Positions 42,689 through 53,056 of a stretch of 64,000 bases of DNA are shown one piece after another. The notes under the pieces are model-generated. The model was given only the letters and a program-made list of their open reading frames with translations. It ran no database searches and had not been told where the DNA came from. The stretch comes from Lactimicrobium massiliense. GTDB lineage: Bacteria > Bacillota_I > Bacilli_A > Erysipelotrichales > Erysipelotrichaceae. The position numbers and the translations under genes are program-made. Within the stretch, counting starts at the first letter, position 1, and each line of letters opens with the position of its first letter. Where the stretch lies: contig NZ_OUNG01000001.1 of the NCBI RefSeq assembly GCF_900343155.1, forward strand, positions 124,001-188,000, given 5' to 3'.

Positions 42689-44504
42689 TGCGCTTTCCAT
42701 TTTCATCATCTACTGACAGGACTGCCATAAAGGCTTCCTGCGGAATGACAACCGAACCAACGGCCTTCATTCTCTTCTTGCCCTCTTTCTGCTTTTCCAG
42801 CAGCTTTTTCTTACGGGAGATATCACCGCCATAGCACTTGGCTAACACATTTTTGCGCAATGACTTGATGTTGGTGCGGGCAATGATCTTGCCGCCGATG
42901 GCTGCCTGCACCGGGATCTCAAACTGCTGCTTGGGAATCAGGTCCTTCAGTTTTCTGGTAATCAGAGATCCGCGGCTGTAGGCATCATCACGATGGACGA
43001 TGACACTGAGGGCATCGACCATTTCTCCATTGAGCAGAATGTCCATACGGACGAGATCCTCTCTGCGGTAGCCGATGATTTCATAATCCAGGGATGCATA
43101 GCCTCTGGAACAGGATTTGAGCCGGTCAAAGAAATCAAAGATGATTTCAGACAGCGGCAGTTCATAAATCAATGTGTTGCGGCCTTCATCAATGACATCC
43201 ATGCTTTTATAGATGCCGCGCTTATGCTGGCACAGATCCATGACACCGCCGATGTAGGCATCCGGCACCATGATCTCTGCCCTGACAAAGGGTTCCTCAA
43301 TATGGTCAATCCGGGTGGCATCCGGCATTCTTGCCGGGTTATCCACTTCCACCACGGTGCCATCAGACAGATAGCAGTGATAGATTACGGATGGGGCTGT
43401 GGCAATCAGAGCCAGATTGTATTCTCTTTCCAGGCGTTCCTGGACAACATCCATGTGCAGCAGGCCGAGGAAGCCAACCCGGAAACCAAAGCCAAGGGCC
43501 TGGGATGTTTCGGGTTCATACTGCAGGGATGCATCATTGAGCTGCAGTTTGTCCAGTGCTTCATGCAGGTCTTCGTACTTGGCCGCATCACTTGGATACA
43601 GGCCGCAGTAGACCATTGGATTCATTTTCTTGTATCCTGCCAATGGTTTATCAGCAGGATGATTGACATCCGTAACGGTGTCGCCGACACGGACATCGTG
43701 AATATCCTTGATGCTTGCCGCAAACCAGCCGACATCACCGCAGACAAGCGTATGTACCTGTACTTCCTTTGGATTGCGGATACCTGCTTCCACAACCTCA
43801 TATTCCCCGCCGGTTGCCATGAAGCGGATATGATCGCCAACGGAAAGCTGTCCTTCCCTGATTCTGACTAAGGCAATCACGCCGCGGTAAGGATCATAGA
43901 AAGAGTCAAAGACAAGTGCCTGCAGAGGTTTGTCCGGTGATCCGGATGGTGCTGGAATCTTTGCGACGATCTGTTCCAGAACATCTTGTACATGCAGACC
44001 GGTTCTGGCTGAAATCTCAGGGGCATCCGAGCAGTCCAGGCCGATGATATTTTCGATTTCACGCTTTGTTTCTTCGGGTCTGGCATTATTCATGTCTACC
44101 TTGTTAATGACAGGAATCACTTCCAGGTCATTGTCCAAAGCAAGATACGTATTGGCAAGGGTCTGTGCCTGTACGCCCTGGGTAGCATCCACGACCAGGA
44201 CAGCGCCCTCACAGGCAGCCAGGGAGCGTGATACTTCATAGCTGAAATCGACATGACCTGGCGTATCAATCAGATTAAACAGATACGTTTCATGGTTTTT
44301 TGCTGTATAGGAAAGCTGCACGGCATTGAGCTTGATGGTAATGCCGCGCTCTCTTTCCAGATCCATGTCATCCAGGATCTGTGCTTTCATGTCGCGTTCC
44401 TTGACCGTATCTGTCATTTCCAGAATGCGGTCAGCAAGTGTACTTTTGCCATGGTCAATATGGGCAATAATACAGAAATTTCTGATATGTGACTGATCAA
44501 TCAT
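42681..44504 (-). CDS. lepA: Elongation factor 4 (LepA), ribosome GTPase
   Basis: 607 residues. A GTPase with G1 [13 protein letters not shown]3 DTPGHVDF and G4 NKVDM, and the LepA-specific C-terminal domain ([22 protein letters not shown]). LepA acts on stalled or mistranslocated ribosomes and in initiation. Length is typical. Its ATG overlaps the fmt stop by three bases. Confidence 0.96.
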   Translation of the reverse strand: MIDQSHIRNFCIIAHIDHGKSTLADRILEMTDTVKERDMKAQILDDMDLERERGITIKLNAVQLSYTAKNHETYLFNLIDTPGHVDFSYEVSRSLAACEGAVLVVDATQGVQAQTLANTYLALDNDLEVIPVINKVDMNNARPEETKREIENIIGLDCSDAPEISARTGLHVQDVLEQIVAKIPAPSGSPDKPLQALVFDSFYDPYRGVIALVRIREGQLSVGDHIRFMATGGEYEVVEAGIRNPKEVQVHTLVCGDVGWFAASIKDIHDVRVGDTVTDVNHPADKPLAGYKKMNPMVYCGLYPSDAAKYEDLHEALDKLQLNDASLQYEPETSQALGFGFRVGFLGLLHMDVVQERLEREYNLALIATAPSVIYHCYLSDGTVVEVDNPARMPDATRIDHIEEPFVRAEIMVPDAYIGGVMDLCQHKRGIYKSMDVIDEGRNTLIYELPLSEIIFDFFDRLKSCSRGYASLDYEIIGYRREDLVRMDILLNGEMVDALSVIVHRDDAYSRGSLITRKLKDLIPKQQFEIPVQAAIGGKIIARTNIKSLRKNVLAKCYGGDISRKKKLLEKQKEGKKRMKAVGSVVIPQEAFMAVLSVDDENGKRNG

Positions 44505-45442
44505 GCATCAAATCTCTTTCCTGTCAATTCGCGCGCATAGCCATTGGCAAAGGCATCTGCGCTCATCCGTTTGCGGCCTTCCATCTGCAGTTCATAGATG
44601 CGGATGATGCCGCCATTGGCTGCCACCAGCATGGCATGATCCGCAAAGCCAAGTACGGTGCCCGGTTCTGCAGACACTTCCTTTTTCTCTTTGCCAGCCG
44701 CAAAGATTCTGACCCGTCTGCCTTCAATGCGGCCATATGGGATCGGCCAGTCAATCAGTGCACGGATGTGATTGTATAAAGCATCAATGGGTTCAGTGCG
44801 GAAATGAACTTCTTCCATTTCCGGCGGAATATTGGAACAATATGTTGCCTTGCTGTCATCCTGGGGTGTACCCGGCAGCTTTCCTTCCAGATAGGCAGGC
44901 AGATCATCCTTTACCATCTGAATCGAAGTCTCAAGCAGTTTCTTTTCCAGCTGCGCTTCGGTTTCATCCGGGCCGATCGGAACCCGCACCTGGGCATAAA
45001 CTCTGCCGGCATCCATAGCTTTGACCATTTCCATCAAAGAGACACCGGTTTCTGTATCACCATTAAAAATAGGAAAATGCATTGGTGCACCGCCTCTGTA
45101 TTTTGGCAGAAGCGATGGGTGAATATTCAGGCAGCCAAGCCGCGGTGCCTTCAGAACCGCCTCTGGAACCATCTGCCCATAGGAACATGTCAGGATGAGG
45201 TCCGGATTTGTATCGAGTACCTGCTGAAATTCTTTGCGCAAAGACTGTGGCTGCAGGCAGCAGATGCCATGGGCATCACAAAAGGCATGAACCGGCGTAG
45301 GCTTCAGGACATGATGGCGTCCGGAAGGACGGTCCGGCTGAGAAACAGCAGCCACAACATTGTATGATTCGTTTACAAGTGTTTCCAGAATGCCGCGTGA
45401 AAATTCAGATGTACCGAAGAACACAATTCTTTCGTTAAACAT
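44501..45442 (-). CDS. fmt: Methionyl-tRNA formyltransferase
   Basis: 313 residues. Fmt formylates initiator Met-tRNA with 10-formyl-THF. The formyltransferase motif [20 protein letters not shown] and the Asn, His, Asp catalytic set (with [11 protein letters not shown]) are present, followed by the C-terminal OB-like tRNA-binding domain. GGAGG sits eight bases before the ATG at 45442. The frame is open further upstream to 45532, but those codons have no SD and lie in the promoter region. First gene of fmt-lepA-hemW. Confidence 0.93.
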   Translation of the reverse strand: MFNERIVFFGTSEFSRGILETLVNESYNVVAAVSQPDRPSGRHHVLKPTPVHAFCDAHGICCLQPQSLRKEFQQVLDTNPDLILTCSYGQMVPEAVLKAPRLGCLNIHPSLLPKYRGGAPMHFPIFNGDTETGVSLMEMVKAMDAGRVYAQVRVPIGPDETEAQLEKKLLETSIQMVKDDLPAYLEGKLPGTPQDDSKATYCSNIPPEMEEVHFRTEPIDALYNHIRALIDWPIPYGRIEGRRVRIFAAGKEKKEVSAEPGTVLGFADHAMLVAANGGIIRIYELQMEGRKRMSADAFANGYARELTGKRFDA

Positions 45443-45531
45443 GAGGATGTCCTCCTTTGTCCCGCCAATTATACTAAATTTGCCATTAAAGCACATCTTA
45501 TTCACAAAATACAGCATGGCTGCTGTTTTCA

Positions 45532-45560
45532 TTGCAATTTGAAAACCGCTTTGTTATAAT
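45532..45560 (+). promoter_or_regulatory. Promoter of rpsT
   Basis: -35 TTGCAA (45532-45537), 17-base spacer, perfect -10 TATAAT (45555-45560) with a TGT extension just before it. The start codon is 32 bases downstream. Confidence 0.85.
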
Positions 45561-45592
45561 TCCATCTGCTTGAAGAAACGGAGGTGTTATAA

Positions 45593-45856
45593 ATGGCAAA
45601 TATTAAGTCGCAGAAAAAGCGTGCACTCACAAATCTGAAGAGACAGAATGCCCTCGCTGGTGAAAAGAGTGCTCTGAAAACAGCAATCAAGGCAGTCAAG
45701 ACTGCAGCTGCTGCAAATGACAAGGATGCAGCCGTGACAGCTATGAACCAGGCAAATAAACTTCTTGATAAGGCAATCGTCAGTGGTTTCAAGAAGAAGA
45801 ATTATGTTGCCCGTCAGAAATCCAGACTGCAGAAAGCTGTTAATAACATCGCCTGA
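45593..45856 (+). CDS. rpsT: 30S ribosomal protein S20
   Basis: 87 residues, basic and helical: MANIKSQKKRALTNLKRQNA at the N-terminus, then KSALKTAIKAVK and the C-terminal KKNYVARQKSRLQKAV. S20 binds 16S rRNA at the foot of the small subunit. GGAGG lies nine bases before the ATG. It is a single-gene unit with its own promoter and terminator. Confidence 0.96.
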   Translation: MANIKSQKKRALTNLKRQNALAGEKSALKTAIKAVKTAAAANDKDAAVTAMNQANKLLDKAIVSGFKKKNYVARQKSRLQKAVNNIA

Positions 45857-45861
45857 TAATT

Positions 45862-45885
45862 AAGAAGACTGCGGTCTTCTTTTTT
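45862..45885 (+). terminator. Terminator of rpsT
   Basis: An 8-bp perfect stem (AAGAAGAC at 45862-45869, GTCTTCTT at 45874-45881) with a TGCG loop and further T, six bases after the stop codon. The intron 3' end lies three bases beyond the T tail. Confidence 0.9.
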
Positions 45886-45929
45886 GTAATAGGGTAGAGT
45901 GAGCCGCGTTAGCGGCTCGACCCTCCCGT

Positions 45930-45963
45930 TGCACCGTACGTACGGTTTTCCGTATACGGCGCT
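45930..45963 (-). ncRNA. Group II intron domain V
   Basis: A 34-base hairpin on the minus strand with the AGC catalytic triad at its 5' side (AGCGCCGTATACGG), a GAAA-type tip and the 3' arm CCGTACGTACGGTGCA. Domain VI follows at about 45894-45928. Confidence 0.85.
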
Positions 45964-45973
45964 ACGTTTGTAT

Positions 45974-47281
45974 TTACTTACGATTATTGAGGTAGTATTC
46001 CAACGGGTTGACCAGTCCTGGTCGACCTGTTTTCCTACTTGGCAGGGCCAGTACTTTCGGGCTGAGAGCGTAATTTACCACATCCATTCCACTCCTCCGA
46101 TACCATCCTAGGCGTGAGTTGGCTACCTTGTATGTATCTTCATCGGTGAAATTACAATGGAACATAGCGTTAAGCCTTTGGAGATTTGTGTCTATACGCT
46201 TCGGTTTCTTCCATTGCTTGATGATGATGACTCTGACTTTGTGCCGCATCCACTGTCCATATTCATCGAGGAAAGCCTTCATATCTCCGATGATGAAATA
46301 ATTGATCCATCCTCTGACGATCTGATTCAGTTTTGTGAATGTGACGGCCAGAGGTCTGGATATTGCTTCCTTGCGTTGCAGGACAGCCTTGGTTTTCGCC
46401 ATCAGCCGTTTCTTTCTGTCATCACTCGGTTTGCAGTGCCATCCGTCTTTTGCCTTCCAGTACGTAAAGCCTAGGAACTCGCTGTGTGTTGGCCTGACCA
46501 CCTTTGTCTTGGTTGGACTGACCTTCAGAAACAGCTTTCGTTCCAGCCATGAGGCTACCGACTTCATCACTCTGTCTGCCGCCATTTCGCTCTTCACGAA
46601 GATGTCGCAGTCATCTGCGTACCGCACAAAATGCAGTCCTCTGCTCTCCAGTTCTTTGTCAAATTTATCGAGATAAATAAGGCTAAGTATCGGACTGAGG
46701 GGTCCGCCTTGCGGAACGCCTAGTTCAGTTGGTGATACGAGTCCGTTCACCATGACGCCAGCCTTCAGAAAGGACCGGATCAGGTGTAACGTTCTCTTGT
46801 CGTTTACCTTTTCTCTCAAAATGGAGATTAATTTGTCATGATTCACCGTATCGAAATACTTTTCGATGTCGAGATCAATCACCCAGTCGTATCCGCTGTT
46901 CAGATTATTCAGGACATCCTTCATCGCATCATGTGCGCTTCTGTTTGGCCTGAATCCATAACTATGGTCACTGAATGTGCTGTCGTAGATGCCGCTGAGT
47001 ACCTGGGCTGCTGCCTGCTGTACCACCCGGTCTGCGACTGACGGAATACCTAATGGCCTTTGCTTGCCATTGGGCTTGGGTATATAGACCCTGCGGACTG
47101 GTTTCGGTCTGTACTGCATGTTCCGGATCTGCTGTTTGATTATTTCTTTATGTTTAGAGAAATACTCATCCAGCTCACTGGTTTTCATGCCGTCCACGCC
47201 GGCCGCGCCACGGTTTCTCTTAACCCTTCTGATCGCTTCTTCCAAGTTTTCGTCACTCAGAATCACTTCAATTAATTCCAT
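45974..47281 (-). CDS. Group II intron reverse transcriptase/maturase
   Basis: 435 residues, intact. The reverse transcriptase domain (about 15-290) begins NRGAAGVDGM and has YGFRPNRSAHDA, GVPQGGPLSP and the catalytic YADD. A maturase/X domain (about 300-400, with GWINYF) follows. There is no HNH endonuclease, as expected for class C introns, which use single-stranded or hairpin DNA targets. It promotes splicing and retrohoming of its host intron. The stop lies only ten bases from domain V. Confidence 0.93.
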   Translation of the reverse strand: MELIEVILSDENLEEAIRRVKRNRGAAGVDGMKTSELDEYFSKHKEIIKQQIRNMQYRPKPVRRVYIPKPNGKQRPLGIPSVADRVVQQAAAQVLSGIYDSTFSDHSYGFRPNRSAHDAMKDVLNNLNSGYDWVIDLDIEKYFDTVNHDKLISILREKVNDKRTLHLIRSFLKAGVMVNGLVSPTELGVPQGGPLSPILSLIYLDKFDKELESRGLHFVRYADDCDIFVKSEMAADRVMKSVASWLERKLFLKVSPTKTKVVRPTHSEFLGFTYWKAKDGWHCKPSDDRKKRLMAKTKAVLQRKEAISRPLAVTFTKLNQIVRGWINYFIIGDMKAFLDEYGQWMRHKVRVIIIKQWKKPKRIDTNLQRLNAMFHCNFTDEDTYKVANSRLGWYRRSGMDVVNYALSPKVLALPSRKTGRPGLVNPLEYYLNNRK

Positions 47282-47847
47282 ACCGCTGTGCCATTCCTTT
47301 CTATCTGTAGATTATTCAGAATCATCCCGGGGCCCTTTGCCGTCAGAGGTTACGATCCTCTGCTGTAGGCTTATCCTCCCTTTCGGACTATCCGAACATT
47401 GCGTATAGTGGGGCACACTATACAAACATTAGGTCCTTCGCTCCACTTCCGTTACAGAAGCTTCATCACTACTATGACCTCAGCTGACTTCCTGCGATAG
47501 ACCTTTATCCGACCAGATGATAACGATAGCTGTTTAAAAGCGTCTCGGTTTCCCTGTGTTTAGGTTCATCTGTCCGCAGGATCTCTCGGGGTAAGACACA
47601 CATCTGTAATTTCCATAGCTTCCTGATTTACCGGTCGGCTTTACGTTTGTCTTTTGGACTTCAGCTTGCATAGCAGCCTTATCCGCCTTATGGCCTCAAT
47701 CAGGTTTCTGTACGTAAGCTCAGAAATATGCTAGCTACTGCTTTCGCTCTGGGTTATTCACCCTCGGCTGGTAGTTCACTTCGCTTGGCGACAAATACCC
47801 GCGGCCTGCCTCTATTGCAGGCTAGATGTGTGCCATGCCCGACACAC
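47282..47847 (-). ncRNA. Group II intron ribozyme, domains I to III and start of IV
   Basis: A 566-base non-coding stretch forming the 5' part of the intron RNA. It is GC-richer and full of short complementary segments, such as the opening GTGTGTCGGGCATGGCACAC hairpin and the GCCTGCAATAGAGGCAGGC hairpin close behind. It holds no gene. I did not resolve the exon-binding sequences. Confidence 0.8.
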
Positions 47848-47852
47848 TATGA

Positions 47853-47884
47853 AACGGCTGAGGAATAACCCCCAGCCGTTTTTT
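47853..47884 (-). terminator. Terminator of trmK; target of the intron
   Basis: An 8-bp perfect stem (AACGGCTG at 47853-47860, CAGCCGTT at 47873-47880) with a 12-base loop, next to the trmK stop. Reading on the minus strand, the hairpin is followed by TCATA and then the intron, which has replaced whatever U-rich tail followed. On the plus strand it ends in TTTTTT. Confidence 0.8.
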
Positions 47885-48561
47885 CATATAATGTCTGCAT
47901 CCTGCAGGAAGGCATCCATGATCGATGCTTCTGCGCGCAGCTTTTTTGTATCGCTGCTTTCATCTTTGCGCAATGACAGGATGTAATGCAGCTTCTGTGT
48001 ACGCCGTTTGAGAAAGCTGATATAGCCTTCTTCCGGATGCTGTGACAGGATGGGGCCAAGAATCAGATCTTCTTCTGTATATGGCACATCTGTCTTCTTT
48101 GGCACAAAAGCAATGGCTGTATAGTCATGCCTGTTTTCACTGAGCACCCGTTCATCCGTGATTTTGTATTGCTTTGCAGCAATCCACCTGCGCATGGTGA
48201 TGGGATCATCATTGGCTTCTGTGATAATCATGGCAAACTGTGCTGTCCTGTCTGCGTCTGCATCCAAAATGGAAATGATCGTATGCACACCCATGCCGGC
48301 AATGACCGCACATTGTGCATCCTGCGGCACGTTGGCAAACCCATTGCTCAAAACCAGCGTGATTTCTTTCTCCATGTGGTTTGCGACAATGTTGGCAGCC
48401 GCCTGATGCAGGGGGCCCTTGCGCACATCACATGCATAGACACGTGCGGCTTTGTGCTGTTCGACAAGCATAACAGGCAGCCAGGCATGATCTGTGCCAA
48501 TATCGGCAGTGACCAGCCCGGAAGGCACCATATCTGTCAGTACCTGCAGGCGCTTCATCAT
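47884..48561 (-). CDS. trmK: tRNA (adenine22-N1)-methyltransferase
   Basis: 225 residues. TrmK makes m1A22 in tRNAs and is common in Gram-positive bacteria. The SAM motif is [12 protein letters not shown], followed by ACDVRKGPL and the family signature [15 protein letters not shown] helical coiled-coil tail ([12 protein letters not shown]) ends the protein. It overlaps the rpoD stop by four bases, matching the common rpoD-trmK order. The group II intron lies just downstream and leaves the gene intact. Confidence 0.93.
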   Translation of the reverse strand: MMKRLQVLTDMVPSGLVTADIGTDHAWLPVMLVEQHKAARVYACDVRKGPLHQAAANIVANHMEKEITLVLSNGFANVPQDAQCAVIAGMGVHTIISILDADADRTAQFAMIITEANDDPITMRRWIAAKQYKITDERVLSENRHDYTAIAFVPKKTDVPYTEEDLILGPILSQHPEEGYISFLKRRTQKLHYILSLRKDESSDTKKLRAEASIMDAFLQDADII

Positions 48562-49847
48562 TCCATGAAGTCCTTAAGTTTGCGGGAACGGTTCGGATGC
48601 TTCAGTTTGCGCAGTGCCTTTGCTTCAATCTGGCGGATTCTCTCCCTTGTCACATTGAATTCCTTGCCAACTTCTTCCAGTGTTCTTGGCTTGCCGTCAT
48701 ACAGGCCGAACCGCATCCGCAGCACTTTCTCTTCACGGTCAGTCAGGCCCGAAAGGACATTGTCGATCTCATCTTTCAACAGCTGATTGTTGGCATATTC
48801 ATCCGGGCTCATGGCATCCTTGTCTTCGATGAAATCACCAAGGTGGCTGTCATCCTCCTCACCGATTGGTGTTTCCAGCGAAACAGGTTCCAGAGCGATC
48901 TTCTGGATTTCCCGGACTTTGGCTGGTGAGATGCCGTCCATCTTGGCAGAGATTTCTTCAGCAGTTGGCTCTCGGCCCAGTTCCTGCACGAGCTGTCTCT
49001 GCACTCTGGTCAGCTTATTGATGGTTTCTACCATATGGACAGGAATACGGATGGTTCTGGCCTGATCCGCAATGGCACGGGTGATTGCCTGCCGGATCCA
49101 CCAGGTAGCATATGTTGAAAACTTGAAGCCTTTGCGGTAGTCAAACTTTTCTACTGCCTTGACCAGTCCCATGTTGCCTTCCTGGATCAGATCCAGAAAC
49201 AGCATGCCTCTGCCAACATACTTTTTTGCAATGGAAACAACAAGGCGCAGGTTGCTGGAGATCAGAATATTGCGTGCTTCTTCATCGCCTTCTTCCACAC
49301 GCCTGGCAATTTCGCGCTCATCTTCCGGCTTCAGCAGCGGCACTCTGCCGATTTCTTTCAGATACATTTTGACAGGATCATTCAGCTGCGTTGCCGCACT
49401 GGCATTGACGAGCTCTTCCGGAGCATATTTCTTTTTCAGAAGTTCCCCGATCTGATCGCGGTCCTCAACATCTCCTTCTTCCTCATCATCGCCAAGAGAG
49501 TCAGGCGCATCTTCCTCTTCTTCAGCAAGTTCATCGCCAATATCATCGTCTTCAGCGACATCAATGTCATTGTCCGCAAACCATGTCCACAGGCTGTCAA
49601 TCTCATCATCGTCCAGATCCAGATTTTCCAAAGAGGCCATGACATCTTTCTGATACAGCACGCCGTCATGCTGGTAGACTGCGGCATAATCCTGCTTCAG
49701 TTCATCAAGTGTTTTGATCCGGCTGCCGCCTGCTTCATGCACATAGGGATCAATGACGCCGCTCTTCTTTGCAGAAGATGCCCCTCCATAAGCAGCGCCA
49801 TGGCGGGCTGCACTGTCCGTTTTTTTCTCACTGCTTGTTTTCTTCAT
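48558..49847 (-). CDS. rpoD: RNA polymerase primary sigma factor
   Basis: 429 residues, a housekeeping sigma-70. An acidic variable region (residues 75-125, rich in Asp and Glu) follows region 1.1. Region 1.2 starts [16 protein letters not shown], 2.3-2.4 contain [18 protein letters not shown], region 3 [14 protein letters not shown], and region 4.2 [25 protein letters not shown]. The promoters seen in this window (TTGACA/TATAAT) fit this sigma. It overlaps the end of dnaG by 20 bases, forming the classic dnaG-rpoD pair. Confidence 0.96.
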   Translation of the reverse strand: MKKTSSEKKTDSAARHGAAYGGASSAKKSGVIDPYVHEAGGSRIKTLDELKQDYAAVYQHDGVLYQKDVMASLENLDLDDDEIDSLWTWFADNDIDVAEDDDIGDELAEEEEDAPDSLGDDEEEGDVEDRDQIGELLKKKYAPEELVNASAATQLNDPVKMYLKEIGRVPLLKPEDEREIARRVEEGDEEARNILISSNLRLVVSIAKKYVGRGMLFLDLIQEGNMGLVKAVEKFDYRKGFKFSTYATWWIRQAITRAIADQARTIRIPVHMVETINKLTRVQRQLVQELGREPTAEEISAKMDGISPAKVREIQKIALEPVSLETPIGEEDDSHLGDFIEDKDAMSPDEYANNQLLKDEIDNVLSGLTDREEKVLRMRFGLYDGKPRTLEEVGKEFNVTRERIRQIEAKALRKLKHPNRSRKLKDFME

Positions 49848-51594
49848 CCAGGTACCTCCTTAGTTGGCTGACACATTCTGTATACTGCTTCATCAGCAGC
49901 GCTCTGCTCTGCGGATTCAGATCCGTCAGCAGCTGCTGTTTATAGGCATCTGCTTCATTCTGCAGATAGGTAATTTTCACGCGGCGGATCGCGCCTGACA
50001 ACATGCTTGCATCAAAGTCCATCTCATAGGCCTCGCTGCACACAAGCGCGCTGATCAGATCACGAATCTGCTGATCCTGGGTGCGATCCATCAATACCTG
50101 CGGATCGGCTTTGCCCTGCTGGTGCACCATTTCCAGAATCATCACAGCCAGGGTCTGGCGCTGCGGATTGAGCAGATAGCCAAGTTCATCTTCAAAGATT
50201 CTGGATGCCCCGGGATATTTGAGCATCATCATCAGAATCTGCTCCTCAGCCTTGTCGTTGCCTGCGGCCGGCGCCACATGGGAAACATGAAGCTGCGATG
50301 ATGTCATCGGTACGCTGATCTCTTCCTGCCTGGGGGTATAGACCGCCTGGATTCCGGTGATTCTGGATGCCTGATCCAGCAGATATTTCCGGTCCATTTC
50401 ATCGGTGATGGTTTCCGCAATCTGGCTGGCCTGGGTAATGAATTCTTTTTTCTCCAGATAGGAATTCAGATTGGTGCGCTTTTCCATGTAGGAAAGATAG
50501 AAGTCCATCCAGGAAATTTCCTTCGCAGCCAGATTCTGCAGTGCTTCTTTCCCGTCCTGCCGCAGGATTTCATCCGGATCCTTGCCGGTGCGGTTGTCGA
50601 TGACCGCAACCTCACAGTTTTCTTTTCTGGCCATCTGGACAGCGCGCCAGGTCGCATTCTGGCCTGCCTGATCGCCATCATAGCAGAACACAAGGAGCGG
50701 TGCCAGATGGCGGATCAGACGGATCTGTTCCTGGGTACAGGCAGTGCCCAGTGTACAGACTGCATTGGCAATGCCTGCTCTGTCAAAGGCAATGACATCT
50801 GTCACGCCTTCACAGATATAGATTCTGCCTGCCCGGCGTGCTTCTTCCTTTGCCTGATGGGCATTGTAGACAAGCTGGCCTTTGACATAGATCTCGGTCT
50901 GCGTCGTATTGATATATTTGGCTGGATTGTCAGGGTCCATCGTACGTGCACTGAAGCCAACCGGATTGCCATAGGCATCGTGTATGGGAAAGGTGATACG
51001 GCTTGCAAAGACATCCTGCATGCCCTGTGAAGTAATCCGTGAGACATTGACTGCCGTCAGCGTCTGATCTTCATAGTGCTTGGCATGCAGAAAACGGGTC
51101 AGGGAATCCCCTTCCGGATTCCAGCCGATCTGAAACCGCTCCAGTGTATGGTCATCCATGCCGCGGCCTTTCAGATAGCTACGGGCAGCAGCACCATCGG
51201 TGCTGTTGAGTTCATACATCGTGTAGTTGATGGTTTCCTGCAGGGCATCATACAGCTTCTGACGATGAGGATCAACCTCCCTTTTTTTCTTTACCGGTGA
51301 TGAAGACAGTGGGAAGCCGATCATGTCGGCCACTTTTCCAACAGCTTCTGGAAAGGAGACATGCTCATAGCGCTGTACAAAGGAGAAGACATTGCCGCCG
51401 GCGCCGCAGACAAAGCATTTATAGATCTGCATGTCAGGATTGATGTTCAGGGAAGGATCATGATCATCATGAAAAGGGCAGACTGCTTTATACATCCTGC
51501 CCTGTTTGTGTACCTGCAGATAATGGGAAATGACATCTACGATATCTGCTTTGGCGCGAACAGCATTGATTTCATCTTCAGAAAGATATGCCAT
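49828..51594 (-). CDS. dnaG: DNA primase
   Basis: 588 residues. The N-terminal CHC2 zinc domain has [10 protein letters not shown] and [10 protein letters not shown]. The Toprim catalytic core follows with EGVTDVIAF and FCYDGDQAG. The C-terminal DnaB-binding region (about 440-588) is helical. The enzyme makes RNA primers for replication. Length is normal. A GGGG-containing SD precedes the ATG at 51594. Confidence 0.95.
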   Translation of the reverse strand: MAYLSEDEINAVRAKADIVDVISHYLQVHKQGRMYKAVCPFHDDHDPSLNINPDMQIYKCFVCGAGGNVFSFVQRYEHVSFPEAVGKVADMIGFPLSSSPVKKKREVDPHRQKLYDALQETINYTMYELNSTDGAAARSYLKGRGMDDHTLERFQIGWNPEGDSLTRFLHAKHYEDQTLTAVNVSRITSQGMQDVFASRITFPIHDAYGNPVGFSARTMDPDNPAKYINTTQTEIYVKGQLVYNAHQAKEEARRAGRIYICEGVTDVIAFDRAGIANAVCTLGTACTQEQIRLIRHLAPLLVFCYDGDQAGQNATWRAVQMARKENCEVAVIDNRTGKDPDEILRQDGKEALQNLAAKEISWMDFYLSYMEKRTNLNSYLEKKEFITQASQIAETITDEMDRKYLLDQASRITGIQAVYTPRQEEISVPMTSSQLHVSHVAPAAGNDKAEEQILMMMLKYPGASRIFEDELGYLLNPQRQTLAVMILEMVHQQGKADPQVLMDRTQDQQIRDLISALVCSEAYEMDFDASMLSGAIRRVKITYLQNEADAYKQQLLTDLNPQSRALLMKQYTECVSQLRRYLDEENKQ

Positions 51595-51616
51595 GGGCCC
51601 CCTTTGTTAATCAGTA

Positions 51617-52999
51617 TCAGAAACGAATGGCCTTGTTGATGCGGGAACGGACCTCCTCTACGCTCAGTCTTTCCTGTGCCATGGTATCACGGTCACGGAT
51701 GGTTACCGTACCGTCTTCCATCGTCTGATCATCCACCGTGATGCAGTAAGGCGTTCCTACTTCATCCATACGGCGGTAGCGTTTGCCGATTGAACCAGCA
51801 TCATCATATGCAACAGCAAAATCATAGGACAAAGAGCGGTAAATCTCCTGTGCCTTCTCACTGTGTGCTTTCTTCTTCAGCGGCAGAATAGCTGCCTTGA
51901 CCGGTGCCAGAACCGGATGGAAATGCATGACGATTCTGGTATCGCCATTTTCCAGCTTTTCTTCATCATATGCATCAGTGAAGAACATGAAGAACAGTCT
52001 TTCCACACCGACAGCCGGTTCCACGACATACGGCAAAAACTTCTCATTGGTGGTCGGATCAAGATAGGTCAGATCCTTGCCGGAAGCTTCCTGATGGCGT
52101 CCCAGATCGTAATCTGTACGGTCAGCGATGCCCCAAAGCTCGCCCCAGCCCCACGGGAACTTATACTCAATATCGGTTGTGGCCTTGGAATAGAAGCTCA
52201 GCTCTTCCTTGGCATGATCACGGAACCGCAGCATTTCCTTCGTTCCGCCCAGAGACAGGATCCAGTCCATGCAGAACTGCCGCCAGTAAGGGAACCACTT
52301 GTCATCCTCTCCCGGATAGCAGAAGAATTCCATTTCCATCTGTTCAAATTCACGGGTACGGAAAATAAAGTTGCCAGGTGTAATCTCATTGCGGAAAGAC
52401 TTGCCGATCTGGCCGATGCCAAACGGCAGCTTCTTGCGGTAGGCACGCTGTACGTTCTTGAAATCAACAAACATGCCCTGGGCTGTTTCCGGACGCAGAT
52501 AAACGGTGCTCTTGGCATCTTCGACAGTGCCCTGGAATGTCTTGAACATCAGATTGAACTGACGGATCGGTGTGAAATTATGCTTGCCGCAGTCAGGGCA
52601 CGGAATCTTGTTGTCTTCAATGAACTTTTCCATCTGTTCATTGGTCCAGCCTTCACAGCTGACCTTGCCATTGGACCATTCTTCAATCAGCTGGTCGGCG
52701 CGGTGTCTTGTATGGCACTCGCGGCAGTCCATCAGCGGATCAGAGAATCCCTTGAGATGGCCGGATGCTTCCCAGACCTTCGGATTCATCAGAATCGCTG
52801 CCTGAATCTCAACATTGTTGGGATCTTCCTGAATAAACTTCTTCTGCCATGCGCGCTTGATATTATCCTTGAGCATGACGCCATAGGGGCCAAAGTCCCA
52901 TGTGTTGCTCAGACCGCCGTAGATCTCGGATCCCTGAAATACAAATCCTGTATTTTTTGCATGTGAGACAATGAGATCAAACGTTTTTTCCTTTTCCAT
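51617..52999 (-). CDS. glyQS: Glycyl-tRNA synthetase, dimeric eukaryotic-like type
   Basis: 460 residues, a class II synthetase of the single-chain alpha2 type. Motif 2 FRNEITPGNFIFRTREFEQMEME and motif 3 VGVERLFFMF are present, along with a small zinc-like knuckle (CRECHTRHRADQ ... CPDCGKHN). It charges tRNA-Gly. No T-box lies upstream. A 21-bp inverted repeat lies in the short gap behind recO. Confidence 0.94.
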   Translation of the reverse strand: MEKEKTFDLIVSHAKNTGFVFQGSEIYGGLSNTWDFGPYGVMLKDNIKRAWQKKFIQEDPNNVEIQAAILMNPKVWEASGHLKGFSDPLMDCRECHTRHRADQLIEEWSNGKVSCEGWTNEQMEKFIEDNKIPCPDCGKHNFTPIRQFNLMFKTFQGTVEDAKSTVYLRPETAQGMFVDFKNVQRAYRKKLPFGIGQIGKSFRNEITPGNFIFRTREFEQMEMEFFCYPGEDDKWFPYWRQFCMDWILSLGGTKEMLRFRDHAKEELSFYSKATTDIEYKFPWGWGELWGIADRTDYDLGRHQEASGKDLTYLDPTTNEKFLPYVVEPAVGVERLFFMFFTDAYDEEKLENGDTRIVMHFHPVLAPVKAAILPLKKKAHSEKAQEIYRSLSYDFAVAYDDAGSIGKRYRRMDEVGTPYCITVDDQTMEDGTVTIRDRDTMAQERLSVEEVRSRINKAIRF

Positions 53000-53017
53000 G
53001 CTATCCTCCTGAAATTT

Positions 53018-53040
53018 TGTTAAACGCTAACAGTTTAACA
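53018..53040. promoter_or_regulatory. Inverted repeat between recO and glyQS
   Basis: TGTTAAAC (53018-53025) and GTTTAACA (53033-53040) are perfectly complementary with a 7-base gap. On the minus strand only AAAATTT follows, so it is a weak terminator at best and may be an operator or 5' UTR hairpin of glyQS. Confidence 0.45.
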
Positions 53041-53056
53041 CTTCCCTCTTTACCTT

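Larger units (their letters stand above)
45889..47847 (-). mobile_element. Group II intron, probably class C, about 1959 bases
   Basis: On the minus strand the intron starts GTGTGTCGGGC at 47847 and ends with the AY-type CTACCCTAT at 45889. It holds the domain I-III ribozyme region (47282-47847), a maturase gene in domain IV, a domain V hairpin and a domain VI hairpin. The 5' splice site is five bases after the terminator hairpin of trmK. Insertion just behind terminator hairpins and a maturase without an endonuclease domain are hallmarks of class C introns. Ends are inferred from consensus and are exact only to a base or two. Confidence 0.9.

Noticed and set aside
51863-52966. Plus-strand frame of 367 codons
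   Set aside because: It is a shadow of glyQS, whose class II motifs are complete on the other strand.
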